Shown: positions 1 through 12,599, counted from the stretch's first letter. The stretch: DNA of 64,000 bases from Solanum dulcamara (GCF_947179165.1 NC_077242.1:1054001-1118000), one strand, 5' to 3'. The notes: a model not told the origin generated them from the sequence alone. A program made the numbers and translations.

Positions 1-1279
1 ACTTGTTGTTTGCATTAAATTTATAGAGTATTTTGCATAAATTTATTAAAAGGTTAACGAGAAAAACATATTAGAAAAGGAACAAGGTTTAACCTTTCAT
101 GGAATATAACACCACCTCTCATTTGTACTTTTTCAATTTGTATATGACAATAATTTACTTTATTATTAGGGTAAACTGGCACACTCACGCACATGCACGT
201 CTATATACATTCATGCGAGTGTATATGCACGCCCACAACTCTGTTTATGAATAGTGGAGTTATAACTCTAATTTGGAGGAAACCAAAAGTAGCCTGGCTA
301 TAGTCACATATGCACCGAGTGTTGTCTCATCACTCCAAGAGACACGGTTAGAGGTTATTGATGTTCTATTTCCACACAGTAAACATGTGAATCAAGTTTG
401 GGTGAATGAAAGCAAGAAACAAGAAGTTCTCAGAAACTATAGTCAATCGCAAAAGAGTACAAGATGAAATAAACACAAATATATGGGCTGTGCCTTAGCT
501 ACAAGGCATACTAGAGCAAACGAATGGCTAGCACTGCTTTAAACTGCACCATGGAAGAGCATGTGTCACGTAAATACACATTTGGTTTAAGCATGCCAAT
601 ATTGCAAATGCATGTGTCACGCATCACACATGGCCAGTGGTTTAGCATGTGGTCACACGTGTATACGAGCCACAACCAACTGTTTTCCAATTTATCTTTC
701 CACCTTTTGATGATCTTATGGGAAATCATGATGGAATGATTTAGAGGCTTTTCAGCATATCTATTTTCAAATCCATTACAGGCTCTTCATAGCAATTCAA
801 GAAGCTATGAGTGCTACATTGGGTTTTAAGGATGAAAAGATTGTGATTAAAACATATTCTGAATTTGACATCAATTTGATCTCATACACCAATACCAGAT
901 TTCACTCCCTTATTGAATGAAAGACATTGTTGTCGAAGACCATACATCTTGTTCAATGAACACTTCATTATACCTAAGGGAAAAAAATTGAGCAGCAGAT
1001 ATTTGAGCTAGTTAGAGATCCCTACATAGAGCTCAATTTTTTTCCAATATGATGTAGCAGGTGTAGGCCTAGCCAGCAATCATTTTTGGTGTGTAGCACT
1101 AGTAGTTCCAAATTAGATACTAGTATAACAGCCATGTAAGCAAATAGGTTGGTGAATCCCAGAACCACATACCACAAATGACACATGCATCAGGGAACAC
1201 GGTCTGTGATTTTGTAGTGTAACAAATAAAAAATAATCAGGGAGTCAAGTGCTTCTACACATTCTCTTGAAGACTATAC
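1..1279 (-). other. Intron of the branching-enzyme gene, no exon seen
   Basis: This stretch follows the donor site of the last visible exon (1280-1387) of the minus-strand branching-enzyme gene. I looked for the expected continuation of the GH13 domain (a Lys-Arg-Gly-His-His run after the His-Thr-Gly end of the exon) and did not find it, so the stretch is read as part of a long intron. The short open frames in it have no recognisable similarity. The downstream exons must lie to the left of the window. Confidence 0.6.
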
Positions 1280-4200
1280 CAGTGTGGAAGTAGCAATCAT
1301 TTGTTCCATCAAAAAGAGATAACCCAACCATTTCATCTGCTGCTGAATAAGAGTGCACAATCTCCAAAAAGACAAGCAGTCCAATCCCTGCAAAACAGAA
1401 CATGATTAGTAAAACCAATACGGCTAAAAGAGAAATCATAACAAGGAGGTGTATCACAATGTTATCCAGAATATTCATTAATGTAAGAAGACAATGTCTA
1501 TAATTATTACCAGAACACACAGGTTAAAGGTAAGAAGAGGCATAAGCTGGAGAAGGTATTGGAAAATCTTTTCTTAATTTAAAAAAGCTAAGTTGATATG
1601 TTGTGTCTTGCATCTTTCTTTCTTTTTTTTGGAGAAGGAATGCTGTGTCCGAGACACCATAATTCGCCTTAAAAAGAAGGAATTTAAAGATATCAACATG
1701 GTTTTAAGATGCTCCTTCAAATAGTTTGAAGGAGACGTGTCTTAGAATAATTTTAAGGCTCACAACATAGCATCCTCTAGTTGATAGGACTATCTGTCAA
1801 TACATCCCCCAAAATTAATAAATATGTTCACAAGTCTCCTACTTTCCTTGGCAAGTAAATGGTGTTTTATGCTTCCGAAGCATGGGTGGGTTCTAAAAAA
1901 GAGTAAGGTCTTAGCTTTAAGGCAACTAGCTGCAAGGACTTGTTAGGATGAAACTCGTTCAATTCATTTTATTCAGGTTGAGCAATCTGCAGACAGCGGC
2001 ATAGACATTTAGGTTTATGGAATATCTACTAATGAATGAACATCCTTCAAGTTCAAGAAATCAAATGGAACGTATTAAGCAAATATAGCTTCCAAATGAA
2101 CCTGGCAGAAAGTTAAGTCAAGAAATTGCTGGGGTGGAAGGCCTTAGCAGAAATTTACAAGAGACTTGGAATACCATCCCTCAAGCCATTTGGTGAACTA
2201 TTTGGCTTGAAAGAAATGACAAAATTTTTGAAGGCCGTAGGAGAAATTTACATAGTCTAAAACAAAGATGTCTAATTTTGGTAGCTTCTTGGTGCGACCT
2301 GGTTATTGCACATGATGTTGATGCAATTTTAGATACAATCAGGGATCTAAACAATCTGTAGTTATGTTTTCTTGCACTGGCTTAGTGGAAGAATTTATAA
2401 AATCTTTGATTACCTATCAAAAAGAAAAATTGCTGGAGTGAAACTCATTTAATAATTTGGATCATGCTGACCAATCTGCAGACAGCACAGCATAGTATCC
2501 AAGAATAACTTACGGCATCTTCTGAATCAAGATACTAAATGAAATGCATGTTATATGCTATTCCAAGCAGAAAAAATAGCTTCTAAATGAGCCCGACAAA
2601 AAGTAAGTGTATATCAATTAATCAATCAGTAAATGACACCTCAATCACAAATCATACAGAATATAGTTATCAGAAAAATAAAAGGAAAGAAAGAGCAAAT
2701 AATATGCAACATAAGTAGTCACTAACAGCATAGCAGGATGTAAACCATATTTTCCCAGCTCAAACGTCAAGGATTACCATGTGCTTCATCAACCAAGCGC
2801 TTGAAGTCATCCGGGGTGCCATAACGGCTACTAACAGCATAAAAGTTGGTCACCTTTAAAGGAAAAAAGATGGTGAAATCATATTGATGGTGAGAAAGAA
2901 GCTATAAATCATCCTTATCAAAAAGAAACTATAAATCATAAAGGGTTAGCAGGTTCCGAATCTATACAAAAAGGTTATAAGTCGTTGCCCAATACACTAT
3001 TTCCTAATAGCTAAAAAGAGTGAGGGGGACATGAAGGTGCAATCTTTCAAATGCATAACTAGAAGATATTCAGTGCTAATTCTAGAATATATTTTTTCCT
3101 TTTTCCCCTTTTTTTGGTCTTTTTCTAACCACTTGGTGTTATTCAATAAAAAATTTCCCATGAAAATAATTATAAGGTAAGGCTCAGTGCAAGAGGGGCA
3201 TTGTCGCCTGTCACAAAGTTCAAGCATTGTTGACCATGTAATAAATCCCAAAGTAACGTGAAAGCCTAATGACATGGCTAGCCTTTTTATGGTAGGAAAC
3301 AAAAAGGTACAATTTTGAAAATGTACCACATGTAGCTTTCAGGGATAGAGAATTGACGAGAAACTAGTTCTAACTCACTCTAAATCCAACAGTGAAATAA
3401 TCCTTGTGCTCAACAACTCCAATAATTTGTATTGCATTATATCCAGCTTCTTTTACATGCGGAAGGACCTGGAATGAAAAAAAGAAATATTAAAATGAAT
3501 TCAGCTTGCAAAGACAGAGAAAAGTGGTAACAAATTCTTTATCCATACAAATGCAAAAACATAAAAGAAAAGAAAAAAAACATTTCAGCATAAGACAAAA
3601 TATTTCTGGTAAAACAGACCTTTCTTTTAAATAATATGGATTTAATTCAGATATAACAACCTAAACCAAAGACAGGAAGACAATCATATTTCTACTCAAC
3701 AAAATTTTGAAGAAACGCAATTAAAAGTTTTGTCCAACACGAATTGTAAGATAAAGTACAATGTAATCACCTTGCTAATAAAATCATTGAAAGAGGAAAC
3801 TTTTGGTTCCTGTCCAGAAATACCAACATGACATTCATATATGCGCAAGGACTTAGGCTTGACTGGTTGCTTGTGTTTCCATCTATAAGCATACTCAGGA
3901 GGTGGTTCCCAATGGACTGCTAATGCTTGCTTTCCGTCTGCTTCTGCAAATGAGTAAAGGAATTCAGCAACATCAATAATACTACAACAACTTCAAGGGA
4001 AGGACTACCAGTAACAAAGGAAATAAGAAATGAAACAAACAGCAATGATATGATTATGTCCTGCATCTCTTTTCCAGCCGGCATGGAGATTCAATGTAGA
4101 ATCATCTACTCAAAATGCTAATCACAACACACAAGTCAATTATGGAGGTACCTCCCTCTCCCCCATACCGCTTTTGACTAAAAGAGAGATTAGATTGACT

Positions 4201-7200
4201 TCCTAGATAATGGAACCAGCTAGAACTGGAACGACTATAGACCAAGCTTAAGTTAGCTCCTTAAGTTCATGCCTCTCCTCTAGATTCACTCACTTTCATA
4301 CAGATGCAGATTGCCAGATTTTGATATGCTGTGTAGGAAGGGGGAGGAAAGACAGAAAACCTGAGCTTGTCATTCTCTCGCTCCATCCCTCCCTCCCTCC
4401 CTCACTCACTCATGCAACAATTGCTAACCATTCCTTCCTTCACAGATAAGACTAATTTCTTTTTTCACCGAGATAAAACTTATATAATGCATCAGTTTAT
4501 ATATTCACAGACCTTTCGATAAGGTAAATTAAACACACGTAAAACGTATGCCACTTACCACTTCCAACTAGGTTAGGGGTAGTTAGATCTAACCTCCAAC
4601 ATGTTAATGCTCCATCCGCTACTCAACCTTCTTATCAGCAAATTATTAAATGGGGTTTATGAACAGGACATTCGGGAAAAAAAGAAGAGGTGTAAGCATG
4701 CAAACATACATGCACAAGGTATGGATAAATCTTAATAAACACTACACATATTGTAGCTTGTTGCACACCCAAATGCGTGGCCTAACAGTCAATGACACTG
4801 GATGAATCATGGGAATCAACGTTCAAATCCCAGTGGATACAAATAACACTTTGTGATTTCTTTTGTCGGTCTAGTTTTAGTGGACAGAGTTACCCAATGC
4901 ATATATTGGTGGGAGGTAACACGTACTCAGAGATCTAGTGAATACGCGTGGAAGCTAGTCTAGACACCACCATTGACCAAAAAAAATAAAAATATAAGCA
5001 CATATTTATTTATACGTGGGTGTGTGTTGTAACTTGTCGTATCAACATGCGAGTATAAAATCCTAAGACAGTAAATACTCATACATTTACGTATGTCACT
5101 GACAGATCATTTAGGCAGACAAACAGAATACACCAAAGAAAAAATATTCATAATTCTAGATGCTTCAGTGCTGCTTCTTGTTATATCTCGGCTAAATGCA
5201 TATTAACCAGTTATGGATGTAAAAACAGTATGTAAATACCAATAAGCAGTGCTTGTTTACCTGGAATGACAAAAGTGGCCCATGCAGGAACTCGTTCAAG
5301 AGGCCCATTTGGTGTGTTAAAATACACCCTGTATTTGCTTCCATGAGGTAACGCAGGCATATATTTCTGTAACCAGCCTTTCCTTCCCTTTTTAGTTTCC
5401 AACCAGTAAGCAATAGGAGGCTGTTTCATACGAAATTTCTTAAACGATTCAGGATCCCCTATAATATTGAAAATATCATATTCTTTTCCACTATCTATCA
5501 CATCATATGACGGCAAATTGCTTGCTGGATCGTTTTTGTGTTGCTCTTTCCAAGCTTTGTATCGTGTGGCTGCATCAGGCATTGCTTCTAGTTCCTCTTC
5601 TGTTTGAGGTCCATTTGGTCCGAACATTTCCTCATATAACTTTGCTGCCACCTCATAACGTGATTTAATGAAGCGATCTTCTCCAGGTTCCCAATACTCA
5701 TCATTTGCTTTTTTAAAGATTTCCTCAACGGTAATACCAGTGTCACCTTTATCATAGTCATCCGCGTAATTGTACTGTTGAAAATACAATTTATCAGGTT
5801 CTTCTCCTTCACGTAGTTTATCTTCAAGAATAATAAACCAATACCCATAATCGTCATGACCAAAATGACCCTCTCTGGCACAATTATCAGTTGTAGACCA
5901 CCCATTAAAGTCACCAATCAGTGCACAGTAGCGAGCACCTGTTGCAACATCTTGGCACTTGTATGTCAAAACTATAAAAGGAAATAAGAACAAAGAAACG
6001 ATTGCTGACCATCAAGTGCTAAATCCACTCCCACATCCCATCCAATTGTGTCACACAATTGATGATACACAAAGAGTTGCAGTGACTTGCATATAATCTC
6101 AGAGTTGGAATTGAACATCAATGAATTATTTGAATTCATGCATAAAGAAACCGCACATCAAGTCTTTTTCCCCAGTGATATCACACCATAGTCCTAACGT
6201 GAATCAATAATTGAATTGAATGGATAGAGAACTTTAAGGCAATAATAAAAATCAGAAGATACCAAATAGTGAGCCACTTTAAAAATGTCATGTTGTGGAT
6301 GGATGAAGTTTGAAACGTTGATGGAGTTTATATACTAAGAAGTTGCAGAATTGCCAATGTCACTAAAAATAAGCACCATATGGTAATGTCACAAGGAAGC
6401 ATGAATTAATACAAAGAAATTAGCACTAAGAAGATATGTACTGATAAATAAATAAAACACGTTAAGATGACAAATTCATGTATGGATTTGAACCTGGAGC
6501 CCACTCCAAGAAATCCACTCGATGTTGAATGTTGCGATGCATACCCATTAATTCATACCTGTAAAATAGACACCTAGAATCAGTCAAAGACAATTCAAGA
6601 CGCATTATATGATACTATTAGAATATAGTCACACAATGGTACTCAGACACAAAGACAGATAGGAGAGAGGAAGGCAAGTGTCGATGAAAGAAATTCGCGC
6701 ACAAAACTAACCCAGTTGACATCTCCTTCAGACTGAAGTGACGAGTCAATATTTCATCCTTCAAGTCCTTCAATGATTTATATCTGCAAAGCAGAATGCT
6801 AAAAGAATGAAACACCTAGAAAAATGTTGCATATCAAATGGTTCAAAAATCAAGTAGCGGGAATACTCGAAAAAGTTGCTGCTTGTTAATACTTTGGGTA
6901 TGGGGTTTCCAGAAAGTCCAACAAAAATCATAGAAATATATTACATGCAAAATAAGAAGAGGAAAACAGTTGGAATGTTGACAAAAATCAGTTGTGAAGA
7001 TACAGGTGTTATTCTCAGGTCAATACAGAAATTCTCCTCTCATGAGCTAAGCTAGCTTTTGGCCTTTTGGGCTGAGTTAAAGCAGAGTTCCATTTGTTCA
7101 CAGAGGACAACAACTCCTTACTGCACAATTTCCATTCAAACTCTTACGATTGTTATCGTACACAATTGCCGTCCTTGAGGACAAGTATGTTTTCTAGAAG

Positions 7201-7798
7201 GAGGCAAATGTTATGTTCAAAACAGGAAGAGGGAAACAGTTTAATGTTGAAGAAAACCAGTTGTCTAAGTTACAGCAGCTATTTTCTGTTCACAAATTTT
7301 AGCCATTTTAATTTCTTTCATCAGGTTTGGCGCAAATGACTCCACTAACTATATAAGTAGCTCAAATTGCACGAAGAGGCATATTTTGATTTGTGAATAT
7401 TATAATAGAATTCTCATTTATCTTCCTTTTTCTCCTGTTAGCTGAACAAGGAGCATAACAATAACAACACAGTACGTCACATAATTTAAGGCATTGTAAA
7501 ATTACCTTTCACGAAGAAATTGAGCGAAAGCTTTATGAGTAATGCCGTATTTGCTGAGAAACCCAACAGGATCGATTCCTTTCTCCTCCACCGACTGCTT
7601 GTAATTATCCGGTCGTTTCTTCCTCCGTTGCGGTGGTGGTTGCTCCGTTGCTGAGCACTTACATCTCGAAACTCGAGCCTGGCGGCTACGAACAAATTTA
7701 AGCTCGCGCCGGTTTCTGCTTCCGCTTTGAGATAGAAAACTAAGACGATAATCACTCAAAGATGAAGAAATTCGAATTGAATCCGTCAGAGAGAACAT
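1280..7798 (-). CDS. SBE3: 1,4-alpha-glucan-branching enzyme 3-like, plastidial (5' part, runs off left edge)
   Basis: Glucan-branching enzymes cut alpha-1,4 chains and rejoin them as alpha-1,6 branches in the plastid; this is the divergent plant branch (Arabidopsis At3g20440/EMB2729 type). I resolve eight exons, all with GT-AG junctions and continuous phase: 7798-7506, 6783-6712, 6558-6494, 5938-5261, 3943-3771, 3468-3379, 2853-2778 and 1387-1280, about 518 codons. The first 50-60 residues are Ser/Arg-rich and poor in acidic residues, as in a plastid transit peptide. A CBM48-like segment (ALIGDFNGW) begins near residue 145, and the entry to the GH13 barrel ([15 protein letters not shown]) is in exon 5. 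Exon 8 carries the region-I equivalent, [10 protein letters not shown], where classical enzymes have a D-x-VHSH pattern. Intron 7 holds a LINE remnant and intron 4 a SINE. The catalytic regions II-IV lie outside the window. Confidence 0.93.
1947..2610. repeat. Imperfect direct duplication inside branching-enzyme intron 7
   Basis: Two diverged copies about 487 bp apart, roughly 1947-2135 and 2434-2610. They share the stretch around CAATCTGCAGACAGC (near 1983 and near 2471) and the block around AGCTTCCAAATGA / AGCTTCTAAATGA (near 2089 and near 2579). The LINE remnant sits between them. Confidence 0.6.
2144..2420 (+). mobile_element. LINE 3' remnant (C-terminal end of reverse-transcriptase ORF)
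   Basis: Reading from about 2166, the + strand encodes WNTIPQAIW, one stop in place of the usual Trp, then [17 protein letters not shown], and ends [13 protein letters not shown] before a stop near 2360. The W-x-TIP-x-AIWW-TIW-ER-N pattern is typical of the zinc-binding C-terminal region of plant LINE polyproteins. It lies antisense in an intron of the branching-enzyme gene and is followed by an A-rich stretch. A diverged copy of the same C-terminus occurs at 45985-46140. Similar 17-bp sequences at about 2123 and 2426 (AATTGCTGGRGTG core) could be a decayed target-site duplication. Confidence 0.6.
4777..4987 (+). mobile_element. tRNA-derived SINE, Solanaceae type
   Basis: The sequence begins GTGGCCTAACAGTCAATGAC, has a B-box-like GTTCAAATCCC near 4830, a central GTGGACAGAGTTACCC block, a GGTGGGAGGT block, and ends in CACCA followed by an A-rich tail. 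This layout matches the tRNA-head SINE family I recognise from solanaceous genomes. It lies in intron 4 of the branching-enzyme gene, antisense to it. I could not find clear target-site duplications. A 3' fragment of the same family is at 47051-47148. Confidence 0.75.
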
Positions 7799-8248
7799 TT
7801 TTTTATGATAATTTCTCTCTATGGAACTAAGGAGGGAAGAAGAGGAACTGGTTTTTTTTTTTTGCCTTAGTGATAAGAGGCGGGTACTGTAGCCAATTTC
7901 TCTAAACGGCTACTGGGACGGACGTAAATGGTGGACAAAATGACAAAAATGGTCCCTCAAGTTTGATGGTAAGTTAAAATAGTCTTTCATGTATTGGATT
8001 GAACAGTTTTAGTCTTTCTTAATTAAGTTCGTCAAAATTTAATTTTTATTTTATTTTATTTTTAGTCTCCATCGCATGTATAACAATATATGTTCGTTAG
8101 ATTAGATGAAAATAGTGAGAAAGGAAAGAATTTAATCATAAACGTTAAAAAAGTCTTGTCAAATTTTAAAATAGCAATACAAAAATGTTATCTCTCACTT
8201 TGTTAATTAGGTATATTATTGTCACAAAATAAGTATAGAAAGATAGAC
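7799..8248. promoter_or_regulatory. 5' flank of the branching-enzyme gene
   Basis: This is the region just upstream of the minus-strand start codon and should hold the 5' UTR and core promoter. It contains pyrimidine/purine-rich stretches but no TATA box or transcription start that I can defend. Confidence 0.4.
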
Positions 8249-8432
8249 TAATTTCAATATTATACCATAAAAATATCACATAGAATTGACGGTTGGTGAA
8301 TAAGAAGTGTCATTAAATTATACTCTTTGAGGAAATTTCACAATTATTTAATTTCAATATTGAAGAATAAAAATGTTACGTAAAATTGATGGTTAGGAAA
8401 CAAAAAGTATCATTAAATTACACTCTTTAAGG
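8249..8432. repeat. 84-bp direct repeat, two copies 100 bp apart
   Basis: Copy 1 is 8249-8332 and copy 2 is 8349-8432. Both begin TAATTTCAATATT, share an AATTGAYGGTTRG core and end in ACTCTTTRAGG. They are the same length but differ at many positions, so the duplication is old. No coding potential is seen. Confidence 0.8.
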
Positions 8433-8959
8433 TTTGATTGGTCGATCTTCTAACAAAAGGATTGTGTACGTTACATCTAGACGCATGACGTGACCGCTTC
8501 TTATCACGTTGCCATAATGTAATATTACAATATTCCTAATGTCTCTCGCGACACTTTATTATATTCATGATTTATTATGTTTTAATAAATTACTATTTAC
8601 TAATACTTGTTAAATATAACGGTGTTTTAGAGGACACTAACCTCTTTAAAGAAATGAAACACCACTACGATTTAAGAAAAATAATATAGAAGTAGAATTT
8701 CTACAATCTTGACATCAAACAAATATCACTCCTTGACTATTCGAAAATGAAAGATAAATAATACCACATATTAGGATTTACGGATTATGGAAGTTCCTAG
8801 GAAACTAGCTTTTCCATCTAAAAACCTTGAAGGTCAAAAGTTAAAATTTGGCAATTTGCTATGCTAAAAGTTTTGCCACAAGACAATCAAGATCAAAAGT
8901 TTGATCAGCAATTTGCAAGGCTATTCTTGTAAATTATCCGAAGTCCCATGATCATTTGT

Positions 8960-9101
8960 GGCCCAGCTTCCACTACAATAAAATACATCATGGGCTTAGA
9001 GCAGACTTGGAATTCCTGTGCCCCAATGAAGATGTACTGTAGTGGGCCTAGTAATGGGCCTATGCCCTATTGTTCACACTAAGGCCCAAGTCTAAGGCCC
9101 A
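8960..9101. promoter_or_regulatory. Cluster of five site II-like GGCCCA/TGGGCC elements
   Basis: The hexamer GGCCCA or its complement occurs at 8960-8965, 9043-9048, 9055-9060, 9083-9088 and 9096-9101. Site II elements of this form bind TCP factors and are common in promoters of plant housekeeping and organelle-related genes. The nearest gene start is the branching enzyme about 1.2 kb away, which is far for such a cluster, so function is uncertain. Confidence 0.45.
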
Positions 9102-9208
9102 CAAACAAATTAACAAACAAAACATTATGGAATTTTTTAAAAATATACATCTTATTTTATAATAATTTCAAAGATTTTCTACCATTTAAAAAAATTTCAA
9201 AAGTCTTC

Positions 9209-9400
9209 TCACTGATACATCACTCTACTCTCACTGATACATTCTCATTCCCTCTCAGATACATCTCTCCCCTTTCTGATACATTCCTCTCCTCTCGGAT
9301 ACATCTTTCTCTTATGTATTTGAATGTCTTATCCATCTCTAATACATCTCTATCTTCTCTCTAATACATCCCTCTCCTATGAATTCGAAAGTGCAGTGAT
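9209..9400. repeat. Degenerate TGATACAT(C/T)-CTCTC short tandem array
   Basis: At least eight variants of a unit such as TGATACATCTCTCCC or GGATACATCTTTCTC follow one another with variable spacing. It is pyrimidine-rich simple-sequence DNA with no reading frame of note. Confidence 0.65.
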
Positions 9401-9550
9401 GTATTCGAAATTCTTAAATTTTAAGAGATTTTTATAATTTAGAAAAGAGTAAAAAAATAATAAAATTAACTCTTAACACTGTGAAATTTATATAAATTAC
9501 ACAAACATTACAACTTAGCTCCCAAGTCCCTCGTAACAAATTAAAAATAT

Positions 9551-9555
9551 GAAAC
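9551..9555. repeat. Target-site duplication of the Copia element (left)
   Basis: GAAAC immediately precedes the left LTR and is repeated exactly at 14869-14873 immediately after the right LTR. Five bp is the usual Copia target-site duplication length. Confidence 0.85.
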
Positions 9556-9800
9556 TGTTATAAAATAAACTAACTTAGATGTTATCAAATAAACTAACTT
9601 AGCAATTATTTAAGAAAGTAAGAGAGAAAGAGAAAGAGCGATAATTGACAAAGATAAAGAGAGAGATAATTGTTTGTGTTTTGTGTATTCTTTTTATTTT
9701 TTGGCATGGCTATTTATAGCCAAATTTACAAGATTAAATGATGAATAATTGGGTTAGGGGAAAAGGGTGAATGGACATTCACCATATTTATTTTATAACA
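9556..9800 (-). repeat. Copia 3' LTR (left copy, 245 bp)
   Basis: Begins TGTTATAAAATAAACTAACT and ends TTTTATAACA. It has an extra 24-bp unit at its outer end (TGTTATMAAATAAACTAACTTAGM twice in tandem), which accounts for the length difference from the right LTR. It contains GAGAGAAAGAG purine runs and the sequence TATTTATAGCC, a possible TATA region. Confidence 0.9.
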
Positions 9801-9810
9801 CTCCCCCTTT
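9801..9810 (-). other. Polypurine tract of the Copia element
   Basis: The minus strand reads AAAGGGGGAG directly against the 3' LTR, as expected of the plus-strand primer site in reverse transcription. Confidence 0.85.
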
Positions 9811-10117
9811 GATGTCCACGTGTAATATGCCTCATTAAAAACTTTACAAGAAATAATATACATAGTTATCTTGAATACCAATAGATGTTGTGCCTCGTTA
9901 AAACTTTATTAGGAAAAAACTGATGAAAAAAAAGCCTAGTGAAGAAAAACGAGTACACACATCTGTTAATACGTCTTGAATGCTGTCTTATTAAAAACCT
10001 TATCAGGAAAATCCAGTGGGACAAAAGCTTGGTTAAGAAAAAAAGAGTACAACGCGTATTTTACTCCCCTGATGAAAAATTTCATTTGATAGTTTGGAGA
10101 TGACACATTCCAATCCT

Positions 10118-10402
10118 TTATCTTACCTTCTCAAAAATTGATGTTGGTAATGCCTTTGTGAATAAATCTGCAAGATTATCACTCGAACGAACTTGTTGTA
10201 TATCAATATCACCATTATTCTGGAGATCATATGTGAAAAATAATTTTGGTGAAATATATTTCGTTCTGTCTCCTTTTATGAACCCGCCTTTTAATTGAGT
10301 TATGCACGCAGCATTATCTTCGAATATAACTGTGGGTACTTTGACATCATTTTCTAGGCCGCATCTTTCTTTGATGACTTGTGTCATTAATCTCAACCAC
10401 AC
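10118..10402 (-). pseudogene. Copia RNase H fragment
   Basis: The 94-residue frame carries the Copia RNase H signature: EDNAACI, a GGFIKGDRTKYISPK block, and LADLFTKALPTSIFEKVR at the end. This is the C-terminal domain of the pol polyprotein. It is separated from the RT by stops, so it is a fragment rather than a gene. Confidence 0.9.
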
Positions 10403-10660
10403 ACATTCTCTACTTGTATCATGAATTGCTATTATTTCAACATGATTTGAAGAATTAACAACAATAGACTCATTTGTGGATCGCCATGATATAGCAGTTC
10501 ATCCGTATGTAAATACATAGCCTGTTTGAAATCAAGTTTTATGTGGGTATGATAAATAACCTACATTTGCATAACCAATAACGTTTGAACAGTCTTTGTT
10601 AGTATAAAACAAACTCATGTCAATGATACCATTTAGGTATTGCAAATGTTTGATACCGTT

Positions 10661-11150
10661 TCAATGTCTTCGCATTGGGGATGAAGTATACCATGCCAGC
10701 AAATTAACAGAAAATGTTATATCAGGCCTGGTTACATTAAAAATACATAAGTGCACCAATAGCACTGAGATATGGTACTTCAGGACCAAGGAGTTCTTCA
10801 TTCTCTTCTGGAGGACGAAATGGATCTTTTTCCACTTCAAGTGATCGAACAATCATTGGAGTACTTAATGGATGTGCTTTGTCTATGTAAAATAGTTTAA
10901 AAAATTTCTCAGTGTAGGCAGATTGGTGGATAAAGACTCCGTCTGCTAAATGTTCAATTTACAGATCCAGATAAAGTTTTGTCTTTCCAAAATCTTTCAT
11001 CTCAAATTCTCTTTTTAGATATTCAATTGCCTTTTGGACCTCTTCACTAAGGCGATTATACCACATATATCCTGATTGTTTTAGACCATATAAAGATGTT
11101 TGCAATTTAATTAAGTACAACTCCTGTGACTTGGTACATGCTTTAGACAA
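10661..11150 (-). pseudogene. Copia reverse transcriptase remnant lacking the catalytic stretch
   Basis: The minus strand encodes TSLYGLKQSGYMWYNRLSEE and continues directly into VQKAIEYLKREFEMKDFGKT, then, after stops, a segment with PDITFSVNLLA. In intact Copia RTs about 30-40 residues containing YVDD lie between WYNRLSE and the QKAIEYLK-type helix. Their absence shows an internal deletion that removed the active site. Further fragments of the RT N-terminal half extend to about 11560. Confidence 0.8.
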
Positions 11151-12599
11151 TTTTAATTCTTCTGGATTCTCATGTAAATTTCATTATCAAGTAAACTATA
11201 AAGGTAAGTTGTAACTACATTCACTAGATGTATTTCAAGTTTTTTATGTACGGCTAAACTAATGAGATATCGAAAAGTTATTTCATCCATAACAGGTGAA
11301 TATGTTTTTTCATAGTTGACCCCGAGTCTTTAAGAGAATCCTTGTGCAACAAGGTGTGCTTTGTATATTATAATTTCAGTTCTCTCATTTTGTTTTCGCA
11401 CAAAAACCCATTTATAGCCAACTGGTTTTACACCTTCAGGGGTTTGAACTACAAATTCAAAAACCTCACATTTGACAAGTGACTCTAATTTTGATTGAAT
11501 TGCTTTTTTTCATTCCGGCCAATCACATCTACGTCGATATTCTTCGACGGATTTAGGCTCAAGACTTTCACTATCTTGCATGAGGTTAAGTGCAATATTA
11601 TATGCAAAAACATTATCCATCATAATTTTTGATCGATCTAAATTTATTTCATCACTGGTAGAACTTATTGAAAGTTTTTCATTCACTTGAGTCTCGGGTT
11701 CACTAATTTCTTCAAGATATCAGGATTACTCAAATCTTGACCTTCTTCAGAAGGTTCTTTTGTAGTATCATATTTATTAATTCTCACATTTGTCTTTCTA
11801 GGATTTTTATCCTTTGAACCCAATAATCTACCACGCTTCAGGCGTGTTTGGGATTCAAAAGCTACGATACTAGTAGATGGTTCTTAGGGACATTAATCCG
11901 GATAGGCACATTCACTGCAGGGATATATGACTTAGTTATCCATTTTAAATCAGTAAATGCATCTCGCATTTGAATTGCTATTTTCTATAAATGGATGATC
12001 TTCTGGACCTCTTGCTCACATGTGCGGATACGTGGATCAAAATGAGATAGTGATGAAACTTTTCATGCAATTTCACTTTTGGGTTCCTTTTTCTCTCCCC
12101 CTAATTGCGAGAAAATTATTTTATCAAACCAACAATCTGTAAATCGAGCAGTAGATAAGTCTCTTATCAACGGTTCAAGCTAGCAAATTATTGAGGGTGA
12201 GTCAAACCCAACATATATGCCCAATCTTCATTGAGTGCTCATCTTTGTACGTTGTGGTGGTGCTACAAACACATATATCGCACAATCAAAAATTCATAGA
12301 TGGACTATATTTGATTCATGACCAAATATTAATTGTGACAGAGAATATTTATTCTAATTTATCGGTATGAGACGTACAAGTGCTGATGCATGTAAGATAG
12401 CATGACCCCATACAATAATCGGTAATTTTGTTTTCATAAGTAAAAGTCTTGCTATCAAATGTAGTCGCTTAATAAATAACTCTGCAACACCATTTTGAGT
12501 ATGAACATGAGCAACATGATATTCAATTTTTATCCCAATTGATAAACAATAATTATCAAAAGCTTGGGATGTAAATTCTGTACCATTATTAAGGCGAAT

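Noticed and set aside
4777..4987. Target-site duplication CACATATT around the SINE
   Set aside because: The copies near 4746 and 4998 are not adjacent to the element ends and are short A/T-rich matches.
5588..5917. 109-codon minus-strand frame with Met start
   Set aside because: It overlaps branching-enzyme exon 4 in another frame, while the conserved protein is in the 5261-5938 frame.
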